Assembly (NCBI GenBank): GCA_037903355.1
Contig: JBAJFE010000026.1
Span: forward strand, 3,038,001-3,102,000
Source: Trichuris trichiura
Taxonomy: Eukaryota; Nematoda; Enoplea; Trichinellida; Trichuridae
Direction of reading: 5' to 3'
Length of the DNA: 64,000 bases
Positions 43,101 to 54,200 of this stretch are shown here, in pieces. The notes under the pieces are model-generated. The model was not told where the DNA came from. It did no database searches and saw nothing but the letters and a program-made list of their open reading frames with translations. The translations under genes were made by a program, and so were the position numbers. The first letter of the stretch is position 1. Each line of letters opens with the position of its first letter.

Positions 43101-46100
43101 GAGCCTGAACGAGCAGCGTGAACATGGTGCGGTAAACGGCCCTCAGGATTCTAGAAGAAAAGGTTGCCGAGATGGAGGCATCGTTTCAGAAGCGTTCAGG
43201 GTTTCATTAAAAAACGGGTCGAGAAGAAATTTTGACCCCATTGTAAAAAATTTATTATTCAGTTTTTTCAGGTACTTTTCGACCACCATCCGTTGTACTT
43301 CTTATTTTTTTTAGAAAACGGAGCTCACGTTTCACCTGTTTGTTCTTGTTCTGTGACTTAATGAAAGTTTTATCTCCTAGCAAAACTTGCTTCTCTTTGA
43401 GCGATCAGATTTTACTTAAAGGCACGAATTTTTGAATTCTTACAGGATTCGTCGTCAGCATACAATGAATCTATTTAATCGAGAACAACAGAAGTGCAAG
43501 TGTTTTAATAGTAACTTTCACCATTGAAGCCTATGGACCACTACAGGATAACCTATATTCAGAAAATTAATTTCAGGTGGTAAATTGTCTCTCGGTCATT
43601 TTAGGTTGTGGTTGCTAGTTAGAATGGAACTACAATAGAATCTCTGTAAGTTGACCACCAAATAACTGTGACGAACTGGGCGACATAGAGAGGTGGTCAT
43701 TATAGGGAGGTAGTGAATGTATGAGGCCAACCATACTGTAGCAACACGCACACGGATTTTGCTTTCTTCTACAAGCTTGCCTGGAAAGTGTTATGTATAG
43801 TCAAAACACGGTGCGTTCGTTCATATAGTATAATACAGGCTCAATGCATTTAATTGTCATTTCTCATGGTTAGGTCGTTTTTCTGAAAAGAAGGGTCAGC
43901 TTCGCTTTGCTTCTTATTCGTATTACGAATAATAGCGCTAAAAGCACTCTGAGCACTGGCAGCACCAATGAATATGTCTAGGCATTTTTCCGCAGCAAGT
44001 GACTAACCACATTACCAGATCCCCGTTCCTCAGGGGATCCCGACTTGCGATGCGTTCGATAGTGTACACGTTCGTTTCGAAATTTGTACTTTAGTATTTA
44101 TATGTACGTATATATAATAGCTGGCTATTGCAAGAGATTGCAAAAGGCTGAATACCAGATTCAATCGCTTTCGCTAGTTACGAAAAAATGTACAGAGGAA
44201 TACAGAAGAGTAAAGAAACAAAACGCCGTGCCTTCCTAACGCAGCCTCCTCCCGGTATGCAATCAATCGTCACAAGAATGTTTTCTTCTAGCTATCATCG
44301 AGTCAACCTGGGAAAGAATTTGTGGGGTTGTCACTATGTCATTACTATGTTCTTGCAAATCTCATTTGAGTACATCGAACAGGTCAGTGAGCTGCCATAT
44401 GTCTATGTACATTAATAGATGCCATGTATGGAAATCTATATTATTAACTCGAAAACAGAATTGCTGCGTCATAAAGTAGTCTTGTACGACATGTTTTATC
44501 TCAATTGTAAGCTATCTCAAGAGTTTTACCTTATTAAGATAAGCTGCACGAACCTTTTACATTCAGGCGGTTCTAATATCCAGTATGGATTCGTTATAGT
44601 TCGCCGTATCCATTTCGCCGTGAGGACCTCCCGCCGTGGCAGTTTGCCTTGCTTATGCTGAAGTCGGTTTAATGCCTTGCAGTTTAATTTCATCTTAGCA
44701 TTAGCCCAAACTTAAACGTATATGAATGATGGCATTGAACCAACTTTTGGCTAACGGAGACCAATGGGGACATTAAATTTTTATCCAAGCTTGGTTGGCA
44801 GCCGAGGAGGATTACTCAATCTTTGCAGCAGGTTTACAGAAATAGTGCACCATATAAGTCGGTCGTCTATGAGTGGATAAGGCGTTTCAGAAAGGGCAGA
44901 GAAGCCATCGAAAATGACCGGAAAACGGGTAGGCCAGCAACTGAAACGAGCGAAGGAACTGTGGCCGTTGTCCGGAGGGAGACAGCAGAATTACCATCAG
45001 GAGGATTGCTAGAACAGCTGGGATCCCCTTCCATTCAGAATTTGGAGTACTGCTTGAAACCCTTTGTCTGAGGAAGCTTTCAGCTCGGTGGGCCCTGAAA
45101 GCGCTGCGTGAAGAATAGTTGGTTCGGCGTATTTACCCTTCTGGGAAGCTTTTAAGGAAGATTGAAGCAAACGAGGCTGGGTTTTTTGACCGTATCGTCT
45201 TAGGAGATAAAACGTAGAGCTACCAATATGATCCCGAGAGTAAGACCTAATCCAAGCAGCGGTTACTGAGAGAGTCAGCACGTTCAGTCAAATTCACAGC
45301 GGAGCGCTCGGCTAGAAGGTTTGTTGGGATCATATTCTGAGACTCGGACGGAGCAATTCTGACTTCCTCGAAGAAGAGCGAATAGTCACAACAAGTTATT
45401 ACAAAGCAGGATTCCGAAAATTAAAGACCGCATTGGCAAGAAAACGGCGTGGCAAGTTGCACTTCAGTGTCCTTTTCCATCACGATAACGCGCTGGTTCA
45501 TAGGTCAAGGACTGTGAGGACTGCTGTTTGTGAATTTCAGTGGGAAGTCGTTCCACACCCGCCCTACAGTCCAGATGTTGCCCCGTCAGACTTTTTCCTC
45601 TTTCCAAAGTTAAAAGAACATTTAAAAAGCACGCTGTTCGAGTCAATGGATGACGCGAAATGCGCCGTCTCGACTTGGTGCAGGACACAGTCCCCAGGAT
45701 TCTACAAGGAGGCTTGCGGAGGTAGAGACACCGCCTGCAGGAACACCAAGAGGTTGGCGGAAGATAGGTTGAGAAATAAGTTTGATATATTTGCAAGTAA
45801 AATTTTCATTTAGTTTTTCGGGGAACTTTTCGAACAACTCTCGTATAAGCAGTCGGCCCTCGTTGTGCGCGGTTAGTTCGTCTCGGATTTCAAACGTTAC
45901 ACCGCGTTAAACAGAATCCGCGTTATATAGGATACCCTATGAAAAAGGCCAAAGAATATATATTCTAGTCGCATATTTTGTCCTGCCCACTTGAATTCCT
46001 TCCGGAACGGTTATCATAGCTAGTGGTCCTTCGAGCCTTGGTACTACTGAATCTAGCTACGAGATAATGACGTCAATGAGGCTTCCGTTGTCCAATGAGG

Positions 46101-49100
46101 TCAGCCATCAGAGTCCAATCGGTTAGATACAGGAAAGGATGAAAGTAAGATGTTCTTTCTTTAAACGCCTGGGAATCGCTTTGTTTTAGTGAGCTAAGCG
46201 AAGTACTGGTATGCGGAATGTATACAAAGCAGGGAAAATATACAACACACAGTTGCACTTAAGCGGAAATACTGAACATCAAATAGAACACATGTGCATA
46301 GAACAAAACGTCTGCGGCAGAAGCGGCTGAGGCATCAGCAATCAGACACTTTACCCAATTTATGTGGGTGGGCGCAGATCCCCTAAAGATCGGCCAGTCC
46401 TAAGGTTTCCTGAACTTGTTGGTAGCAAAACTTCTCGTCTTAAAATGTTGGGCCCCGCAGCTGCCGGAGCTTTATTTAAAAACGTGGTTAGAGGGAACTA
46501 TGTCCGCCTTTACTTCGTTTCATCGAATAAATCTTGTGGCGGCTTTAACAAAGCCGTTATTCCTCGTGTAACCGTGATGCTACGTTCTGTGGTTGGCTCG
46601 TAATCAGCAATCATATCCTTTAGGACCTGCGTTTGCCGAAAAACACTGGCATGCCTTTGCAGCGTTCAATCTGAGGGGGTTTGAGCTCCTGTATCTTCCA
46701 TAACGTCTTCGTCGTTGCCCGCGGGTGATTGCATTAGTTCCTCGAGTTCCTCGTTGGTAAACGGTTCTCCACAATCTTCTGTGTGCTCCCTGATATCGTC
46801 TTCTATCATGTCGGTGAAACCTTCAGCTCCCAACTCCTTGGCAATATTCACTACGTCAATGACCTCCTCATCGGTGGCACCTAAGTCCTCGCATTCACTG
46901 ACTGCGTCTCTGCACAAACGCTTCCAGCAACCACTGACTGTTTTAGGCTTTATCTCGTGTATTGCCATGTAAAAGATAACGTCGCTATTTCACACTAAAA
47001 AAATTGCGTTGTATAGAATCCCTGGATAACGAGGGCCGACTGTTTTTCATCCTATAGTGTAGGGCGGACTGAACGGGTCAACTCGCCGAGAGCAAGTTAA
47101 TACGATGTGTCATAGTGCAAATGTGCAACATTCAAATTATAGAGTTTGTCAAAATGTAGAGATCAGACCTCCGCTGAATACGTATGGGCTAGCCAGACTG
47201 TGAAAATTCGGTCAACTTTGAGGTTCTGCAGTAGTTTCATGGTAGAACTGCTTCCACAACTTTATGTTCTGTACTGTTGGTGATCCATGGTAGGGAACGT
47301 TTAAGTTTACACATTTCTTCTACGCAAAAGGCAGTTGTGAAGAGGCTTCAAGTTCGAGAAAGTAAAACCTTCGTACAAAATGTTTTAATTGTTTTAGGAT
47401 ATGTGAAAGGTTGAGTGGGATTGTTCTGCAAGCGTTTGTATTAATGTTTCCGCAGTTCGGCTGCTTTCTACAATCAAATGGAAGTTTCTAATGACCGCTA
47501 AATGCAGTGTTCATACAAATTAAAAAGGCTTTGTGTTAATATAGTATGTTTCTGATAGAAATGCAGCCTTTGGCATTCGACGCTGACGACCTAACGGACG
47601 ATTCTTTGAACATCCTTAATTTTCTGGCAGTATTAATACTTGCCTGTAAAGGAATTGTAAAAAAAGCGTTTCTGATTATCTATGAATTTGGTTTGCATTT
47701 TCTCAATCAGTAAGTGGGTCGATACTTTGTGGCAGGTGGTAACGCAAGTAGTTTCAGTGTATCCGTGTTCTTTCTGGCTAACTGTCGCGTCATGATTTTA
47801 GGACCAAAGGCTGTGGAGTATCGAGGGCTTTTGTCCATTCATTATCCAATGGAACATGGAGTCATAACCAACTGGAACGACATGGAATTGATCTGGCAGT
47901 ATTTGTACGGTAAAGATATGTTGCAGACTTTTCCCGAAGAGCATCCTGTCTTATTAACCGAACCGGCACTTAATCCATTGAGAAATAGGGAACGAGCTTC
48001 TGAATTTTTCTTCGAAACGTTCAACGTGCCAGCTCTCTTCATTTCAATGCAAGCTGTCCTGAGTCTCTACTCGACTGGTAAGTATTTGCATTTGTTATTA
48101 ACTCGAAGTCACACATTTTGTAGTTCAAGTACTGCTTTTTAATTTTGTTATTTTCCACGCATTTTGATGGCGATGGTCGATTAGCTGAAACCACGATTAC
48201 AGAAACCAGAGGTCATTGTTAATCTTCTCGTTTATTCAAATACGCGATGAAATCTAGTTACGTCTACGGACTGAAAATGCTACCTAGACTAGTAACTTGC
48301 CCTTAACGCTGACGTGACAGTCAAACTGCTGTGAATTTCACGTCATAAACATTATTTCTTTTTGTTTATCTATTAGCATTAACCTTTCACGCATAAAATC
48401 ACCTACATTATTTTAAGTGTGCCGTGAATTAAAGTATGAAAACGTATGTACTGAGTTGCAAAAAGCCTCATACTAAGTTAATATTACCTAAATAGAGAAA
48501 CCCGCCGTATCTACTGCAATTGGTTTCGAGTACTTCCATCATTATAGTAAAATTTTGGGACAGCTTGCAGCGCGCAGTTTCTTGAGTCGCGTGCACCCGT
48601 ATGTCGTCTACAAAACATAAACATCGTGATCTTTGTTAAAACAAATGGCATGGCCAGCAAGGAACATTTCTTTTCTTTTCTTGTGAGTATTTTTGTGGAT
48701 AACTTAATTGATTAAGATTGTTTCTATACTGAAGTTGCATGCTTTTTCACACCCGAATGTTCTACCAAATTTTTCGTGATAGTTTCTCAGGTTAGTTTTG
48801 TGCTCTTGCTTGTCGTCTTGTTGTGATCGATCAATGTTGGTTTTCTTTCGCATGTATGCTTACGTATGTATCCTCTTGCATTACTATGATGTTCATTAAC
48901 GGTAGCAGGAGCTTCTTGGAATGATCGTTTGCCTGGATCTGTTGGAATCGTAAATACCATCAGAATGCCGAATGGGTCAAACGTGAACAGGTCGAAATTC
49001 CCGGGGAGTCAAAAGAATAATAGGTTGAATTTTCATATGGGTCAAAGTGAATTGGTTAATGTGTGAACCTTGTTGTGATTTAATCTATGGCGGAAGATCT

Positions 49101-50883
49101 ATGGTTTAAAATTTAAAGCGAATCGAAAACCCGAATGGGTCAGGTACATATTGTAAGCGATTGCATTATGGCTGTTTTGTATTAGTTTGGAACATGAGTC
49201 TTATCGGCATTTGCAACTTTATGAGGCATTAAGTAAGAAACATGTTATCGTTAGTATTTACAGTTTACAGATAGATAGCAGTAAGAGCTGACGGTTTAAT
49301 CTTTCGTTTCTATTTGCACAGTTGTTGTTAACTGTGTTGAAATTAATGATAAGTAATGGACGAGTTGGGTTTTTCAGCAGTCCCCCATCGGAAGTAAGTG
49401 AGGCAACATAAAAGAGAATTAAATGAGATTACGGGAACAATGGAGCAATGAACCCACTGTCTCATGCAGCCAGCTGATGTTCTTTGCCATTGACATTAAA
49501 CAGAATGAGCTGTACGCCGTTTACCAAGACGCAACGCAAATCGGACCGTTGGCCTCCGATGTTTGCTACGGGTCACTAGCCGCACCCCCGGCATGCGTCA
49601 CTGCTGCTCCATTGTGCTCCCCGTGCTAACAGAGCCGATTCATGCACAGCTGTTTCATTCCCCCACCTTCACTCTTTTGCAGGAGTTACTAAACCGTATC
49701 AGTGACACGTGCAGCTGTAATTCCTTTACAGTCCAACGCGATTGCTCAGCAGGTGTTCAGTCACTTGCAGCAACACGTCGCTTCCCGATGTTCCCTTAAT
49801 CGCATTTCACTACGCACCGGCGTCGCGCTTTACCCTTTGGGCGTTGCTACGCTTACTTCCGTTGGGGGGACTGGTGAAAGACCCAACGAGTTAATAAGTT
49901 TATGCGTTCTCATGTCACTGAGCGCAAGGTATTAGTTGCGATAATTAGTTAATAGTGTCAGTTAGCTGGTAAAAAGCGTAGCTCTACGCTGGCGTATGAT
50001 ATTTTCCTTTTGTTGTAGCCTGCTGGTGTAAGCAAAGTAGTTATTAAAATTACAGTTTTGTACAATGCCCATTACATTCCAGTGTTTTCAGGCAGGACGA
50101 CGGGAACAGTTTTGGATTGTGGAGATGGGGTAACGCATGCCGTGCCAATATTCGAAGGTTTTGCCATGCCGCACAGCATCATGCGAACAAATATTGGCGG
50201 AAGGGATGTGACGCGTTTGTTGCGACTTTTGTTGCTAAAGGAAGGCGTTGACCTGCATCGTAGCTCTGAATTCGAATTGGTTAAAATGATTAAGGAACGA
50301 GCGTGCTTCACTTCCACTAATCCACAGAGGGACGAGTCGGCAGTAGATAACGAAAAGGTAATGCGGCACACGAAGTAATCTATAACCCTATCAACTCACT
50401 CAACAAGCTTATTATTAGAAACTAGTCTTGACTGCAAGCCGTTACTTAGATTCATTTGTTCTACAGGTACAATACGTCCTTCCTGACGGTAGCCAAGTCA
50501 GCCTTGGCCCATGTCGTTTTCGAGCACCTGAAGTCCTATTTCATCCTGATTTGATAGGAGAAGAGTACGCAGGTGCTCATGAATGTCTAGCCTACAGTAT
50601 ACAGAAGTCAGACATAGAACTACGCCGAACACTGTACGAAAACATAGTTCTATCAGGAGGTAGCACACTTTTCCAAGGCTTTGGAGACCGGCTTCTCAGC
50701 GAAGTGAAGAAACTGGCACCAAAAGACATCAAGATACGTATTACTGCTCCGCAAGAACGTCTATTCTCTACTTGGATAGGAGGATCAATTTTAGCTAGCC
50801 TAGACACCTTTCGGAAAATGTGGATATCCAAAAAAGAATACGAAGATGAGGGTCTTAGAGCAATTCATCGCAAGTTTTTCTAA
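40133..50883 (+). CDS. ARP1: Actin-related protein 1 (ARP1/centractin)
   Basis: ARP1 polymerises into the short actin-like filament at the core of dynactin, the cofactor of cytoplasmic dynein. Four exons: 40133-40307, 47802-48077, 50092-50357, 50467-50883, with GT/AG junctions and matching phases (1,1,0), total 377 residues against 376 in human ARP1A. Exon 1 has the first phosphate loop [15 protein letters not shown]; exon 2 has [18 protein letters not shown] and [19 protein letters not shown]; exon 3 has the second phosphate loop [20 protein letters not shown]; exon 4 has [17 protein letters not shown] (adenosine site), [19 protein letters not shown] and ends [18 protein letters not shown]. 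It is ARP1, not actin, by [15 protein letters not shown] and [15 protein letters not shown] blocks. Intron 1 (7.5 kb) is full of transposons; the last intron is 109 nt. No disabling lesion seen. Confidence 0.97.
40471..40881. repeat. Two adjacent foldback repeats in ARP1 intron 1
   Basis: A 124-bp palindrome (40471-40594, arms with CATGGATTTTTCCCGCTCGA) is followed by a looser foldback (40635-40881, arms with GGTTTTTGGTAAGTCTTCTA and CAGCTTTTCCCGTTTTTTG). The loop of the second contains the hammerhead-like core on the minus strand (40811-40779, CTGACGAT ... GAAAGC). Related copies are at 14645-15305, 26698-26885 and 52851-53015. Confidence 0.75.
41607..41895. mobile_element. Short foldback element, 289 bp, with 14-bp target duplication
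   Basis: Opposite orientation to the 35-kb copy: the tail (ACATGATGCTTTTGTACGGG) comes first, then arms of about 120 bp centred near 41767. Flanks GGTAACGGAGCTTG at 41593-41606 and 41896-41909 are a perfect 14-bp duplication. Each arm contains the core CTGAAGA-C-GGGTC(loop)GACCC-GAAAGC (plus 41792-41823; minus 41747-41715). The arms are nearly identical, so the insertion or its palindrome formation is recent. Confidence 0.88.
42608..42830 (+). repeat. tRNA-derived SINE candidate
   Basis: An RNA polymerase III A box (TGGCGTAGTAGT, 42613-42624) and a perfect B box (GGTTCGAATC, 42661-42670) are 36 nt apart in a tRNA-like head, followed by about 150 bp of unrelated body. The cloverleaf is not well formed (weak acceptor and T stems), so it is a SINE head and not a functional tRNA. 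Only one copy lies in the window. Confidence 0.6.
42890..43310 (+). pseudogene. mariner transposase relic C
   Basis: Plus-strand reading, with stops, gives [16 protein letters not shown] (catalytic DNAP-H block), [19 protein letters not shown] (PSDxxxFxxLK signature) and a tail [10 protein letters not shown] different mariner lineage from relics A and B. N-terminal part missing. Confidence 0.75.
43633..43735. mobile_element. Truncated family-A pogo end
   Basis: TAGAATCTCTGTAAGTTGACCACC and GGTGGTCATTATAGGGAGG match the left 100 bp of the 24.8-kb and 55.6-kb elements. The rest is absent. A smaller end fragment lies near 47200-47233. Confidence 0.6.
44020..44745 (+). repeat. Single-arm copy of the 59.8-62.2 kb palindromic repeat
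   Basis: Runs from GGGATCCCGACTTGCGATG to the interval before 44745 and matches the left arm of the element at 59806-62187 and the inverse of its right arm (for example TACAGAGGAATACAG, TGTATGTACATTAAT, GTATCCATTTCGCC). Only one arm is present, and it ends where mariner relic B begins. Confidence 0.7.
44780..45846 (+). pseudogene. mariner transposase relic B
   Basis: Plus-strand: helix-turn-helix half ([20 protein letters not shown], then [15 protein letters not shown]), degenerate middle, then a 126-codon open frame at 45433-45813 with [28 protein letters not shown] and [20 protein letters not shown]. The HDNA catalytic D and the PSD are intact; earlier catalytic blocks carry stops. Ends at a terminal repeat AACTTTTCGAACAACTCTCGT. 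Same subfamily as relic A and joined to the same Tigger element. Confidence 0.87.
45850..47042 (-). mobile_element. Tigger-type transposon, internally deleted, copy 3
   Basis: TIRs CAGTCGGCCCTCGTTGTGCG at 45850 and the inverse CGAGGGCCGACTG ending 47042. A 100-codon minus-strand frame (46968-46666) is the best preserved tail: [54 protein letters not shown]. This is the C-terminal end of a Tigger transposase; the DNA-binding and DDE domains are deleted. Confidence 0.87.
47043..47801. other. End of ARP1 intron 1
   Basis: Apart from a short family-A pogo end fragment near 47200-47233 nothing is recognised. Confidence 0.4.
48078..50091. other. ARP1 intron 2
   Basis: Starts with a consensus donor GTAAGT. 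No transposon termini recognised. The stretch 48955-49145 has diverged recurrences of AATGGGTCAAA and related words, which may be a decayed tandem repeat. Open frames near 49423-49935 lack protein character. Confidence 0.4.
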
Positions 50884-50910
50884 CCATTATTAGTGCAGAA
50901 GTGATCGCTT

Positions 50911-51196
50911 TTTATTTTTAAAACGCTGTGATGTTTTGTCGCCAAGGTATCTGTTTACTATTTGTAAATCGGCATAACAATCTCGTGCATCAATTCTCGC
51001 TTCATTTTAATAAGGTCAGATGTGAAACCCGCTGCTTGTGTAGCCAGCAATGCTCAAGCAGCTCATTCCGTATATCGTGCATGTGTAATTAGTATACCGA
51101 CTGTTGGCTGTTCAAGAAAATGAACGAGAGGTTGGATTCCTGATAAAAATTAATACGCCCTGCAGACTACAGCTTTATACGTAAGGTCAAAATAAA
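50911..51196. promoter_or_regulatory. Convergent polyadenylation signals of ARP1 and MLH1
   Basis: AATAAA on the plus strand at 51191-51196 is the first good signal after the ARP1 stop (50883). On the minus strand AATAAA is at 50916-50911 (with a weaker ATTAAA near 51005), the first good signal after the MLH1 stop (51223). If these are used, the 3' UTRs overlap by about 280 nt. Confidence 0.45.
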
Positions 51197-51222
51197 ATTC
51201 AACAAACGTTAAGTCAGAAAGA

Positions 51223-54200
51223 TCAGCACCGTTCGAAAAGCTTGTAAAGGTCACCCACATCAGTAAGCTTGACAATACTGCCATCTTTTGCGAATTTTTC
51301 AGGAGGTAAAAAGCTTGATTTAAACGCCTTACATAACTGCTTAACGAGCCAGCGCCAGTCGTCTGTTTGTGTCAGAGATGGTGAAACCGACTGTTCCGTT
51401 TCATGCTTGCATTTTTCGTATCTGTACTTTAACGCATAGAATTTTCCAGTTTCACGAGAAAATGTTCTGTAACAGTTTTCTTCTTCATCCCAATCCACTT
51501 TCTCGGCTAAATTAAGCAAATATCTCGGCAGATCGTCTAATCTGGGTAAGTAGTTGTCCAGCAGTTTTGGAATAGAAACAAGCTGTTTATCAACGATTTC
51601 AAAGGCAAAATAATCCCAAAGCATATCAGCCCGACGGGCCACCGTGTCGACTGCATAATCTAGATCATCCAGCTTGAACATACGATTTACTCCAGCTTCT
51701 GGTGTAGGGTTTTCACCACGATTTTGCAATGCCAGTTCCAGCATTTTCTTGATATTACATGGTGTTGAAAAGCGGAATGCTTCATGGTTGCCAAACTTCA
51801 TTAACGTAATCTAAACATAACTTTTACTATATGTTTAATGCAACGCTGACTTGTGAACGAGCTGTGGTTATGTTTTGCATAACGGAAAAGCGAGCTTCGC
51901 TGCTTGTCCATCAGTGCTTCGCATGGCAAAGATGACGCATAGGATTTGCTTTAAAATTTTGCGCTAAACGTAGGCTCGACGGGACTGCATAATACCTAAG
52001 CAAGTAAAAACCCATAAAAGTAAATGAATTATTCCTGGCACCTCAGGTAAAAATGGAATATCGTTGTACGATTTGGTACGCGTCAAATATGACCGGACTC
52101 AGTAGATCTTTGAGACTCAGCCATTAAGACAGGTCGATAAAATCATTTCACCACTGAACACGGAATCAGTTATTTACCAAAGCTCCATTTTCATTCAGGA
52201 TTAAACTGCTTTCTTTGAAGCATAACCAGCATTGGTAAGAGTTAGGATGAACCATGCTTTTTCCATAACACTAGCAGAGTATTTAAGATGCTTTTGTACA
52301 GCATTAATTGATACTACCAGCTGAATTCTTATTTTTATGCTGCAAAGCTTCCAGAGCCTACCTTGTTCCCTCACGAACGTGTCTTTTGGCTGATATGCAG
52401 AAATATTAAAATCAGAACAATTTGCCCAAGCTGTATTACATGGAATAAACAGCTAAACGATTCAGAGTCATTTTGCTAAATATGAATTCACCAATTCTTG
52501 TACAAAAACGTCAACTATGATTTACACGAAAAATTCTATTCGGACGGTAATATAACATGAAGTGTTTAGAATTTTCGAAGATTGAGGAGCAAGATTTAGT
52601 AGCACGAAAAATACGAGAACAATGAAATTCCTGTTGAAAAGCTCGAAAGTATACTGAAATAGCAAAAAAAATATGTCGATTGTATGCTTAAGTACATGAT
52701 TTGAATAGAAACTAATAAGAGACCGCCATAGCAACATGCTACTGCACATAATGAGGAAGTGGTTGCGCATGTTCACGAGAGGTAGGTACGTAACTGCAAA
52801 AGTTTACAGGTAAAGTTTGTTCCTGTTAGTACTAATACATATTCATTTTCAACCTTTCCATGGCTGTTTGCCGTTCTTTGTACGTATATCTGTAAAAAAA
52901 TGTACCAATTCTGCGACTTTCTTAACACACTGCTCATCCATTTGTTGGTAAAACGTTTGTTTTGGCTATTTACAGATATACCAACAAAGAACGGAAAACA
53001 GCCGTGGAAAGGTCGAACATAAAAACCCATCAACGCATTACCAAATATCCAGTCTTAATAATACATATTCATAACTGATGTGAAGAATACACAAGCATTA
53101 GATTTTCACAATTTTCTCAAGATAAATACATATACCAAGGTACGCAGTCATTTTTCACTGAATGACACACTTCCTTATTTTACGATGGTGCGAAATGTCT
53201 TATTTGGAACGCTCCAAAATCTAGAACATTTTGTACCGTTGACAAGACGTCGCACTTAACATGATTTTATGTGACAATCCAGGTAGAAAATACTACTAGA
53301 CAGCAATTGAAACTGGGTGTAACGCCTACACTGATGAACCTTATACCTATGTAAGACCCACGAACTCTGAAGACGAGATTTGATGAAACTCAAAAATTCC
53401 GCTGTGAATTGGACTTTTATAACAAAAGAATATTACGAGATTAGTCTGCCATGAACTCTATACAGTCAAAGAAAATATTTGCGACGAACATGATCGTCAA
53501 TGAGATAGGAATTTTGAATAAACTATTTTAGAAACTACTGACCAAAATGCATCCTCATTCCTAGAGAACACGCTTCCAGTTAATGAAAAATACTGAGCTG
53601 TTAATGCAACGCATAAAACTATCTTCATGCAGCGTGTTTGGGGCGCGTATGACCCATTAAATGAACACCGTATTCATACTTGGGCCCCAATTTCGGCACA
53701 TTACATGGCAATTTGCAGTGCACAGATACATTGAAAATGAAACTTCCTAACGGGCGTGTGAAAATGCATGCTCTTACTGCAGAAATTCAACTCGTGAAAC
53801 ATTTATCTAGCGAAGCTTTCGGGAATCCTCTGTTCCCGTTTACAGCGCATAAAGAATGGCCGAAGATACGCTGGTAGGCTCCTGATCAGAATAATTACTT
53901 TAAAGAACGTTATTCCTGGGAAGCATAAAGGCAGGCAACTATTAAAATTGAGGAGATAGGAAAGAGGGAAGATAAAAATAAAAGGGGAAGGAATAAGTGA
54001 AATTGTGAAGAGAACGTTCGAACAAAAGAAATGTGTAAAGAAAGGATAGTTGCAAGAACAGGGCGCAATATTAAAAGGGGAAAAAAGAGGAAGAGGAAAA
54101 AGAAGAATGGAGGGAAACTTTCAGAGGTGGAGAAAACAGTGAAATTGCGAAATGAATATGCGAGAAAAGGAGAAAGATAAACTGGCAAGATAAGGTGAAA

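Noticed and set aside
47714..48142. 142-codon frame as a separate gene
   Set aside because: It is ARP1 exon 2 read with flanking intron sequence.
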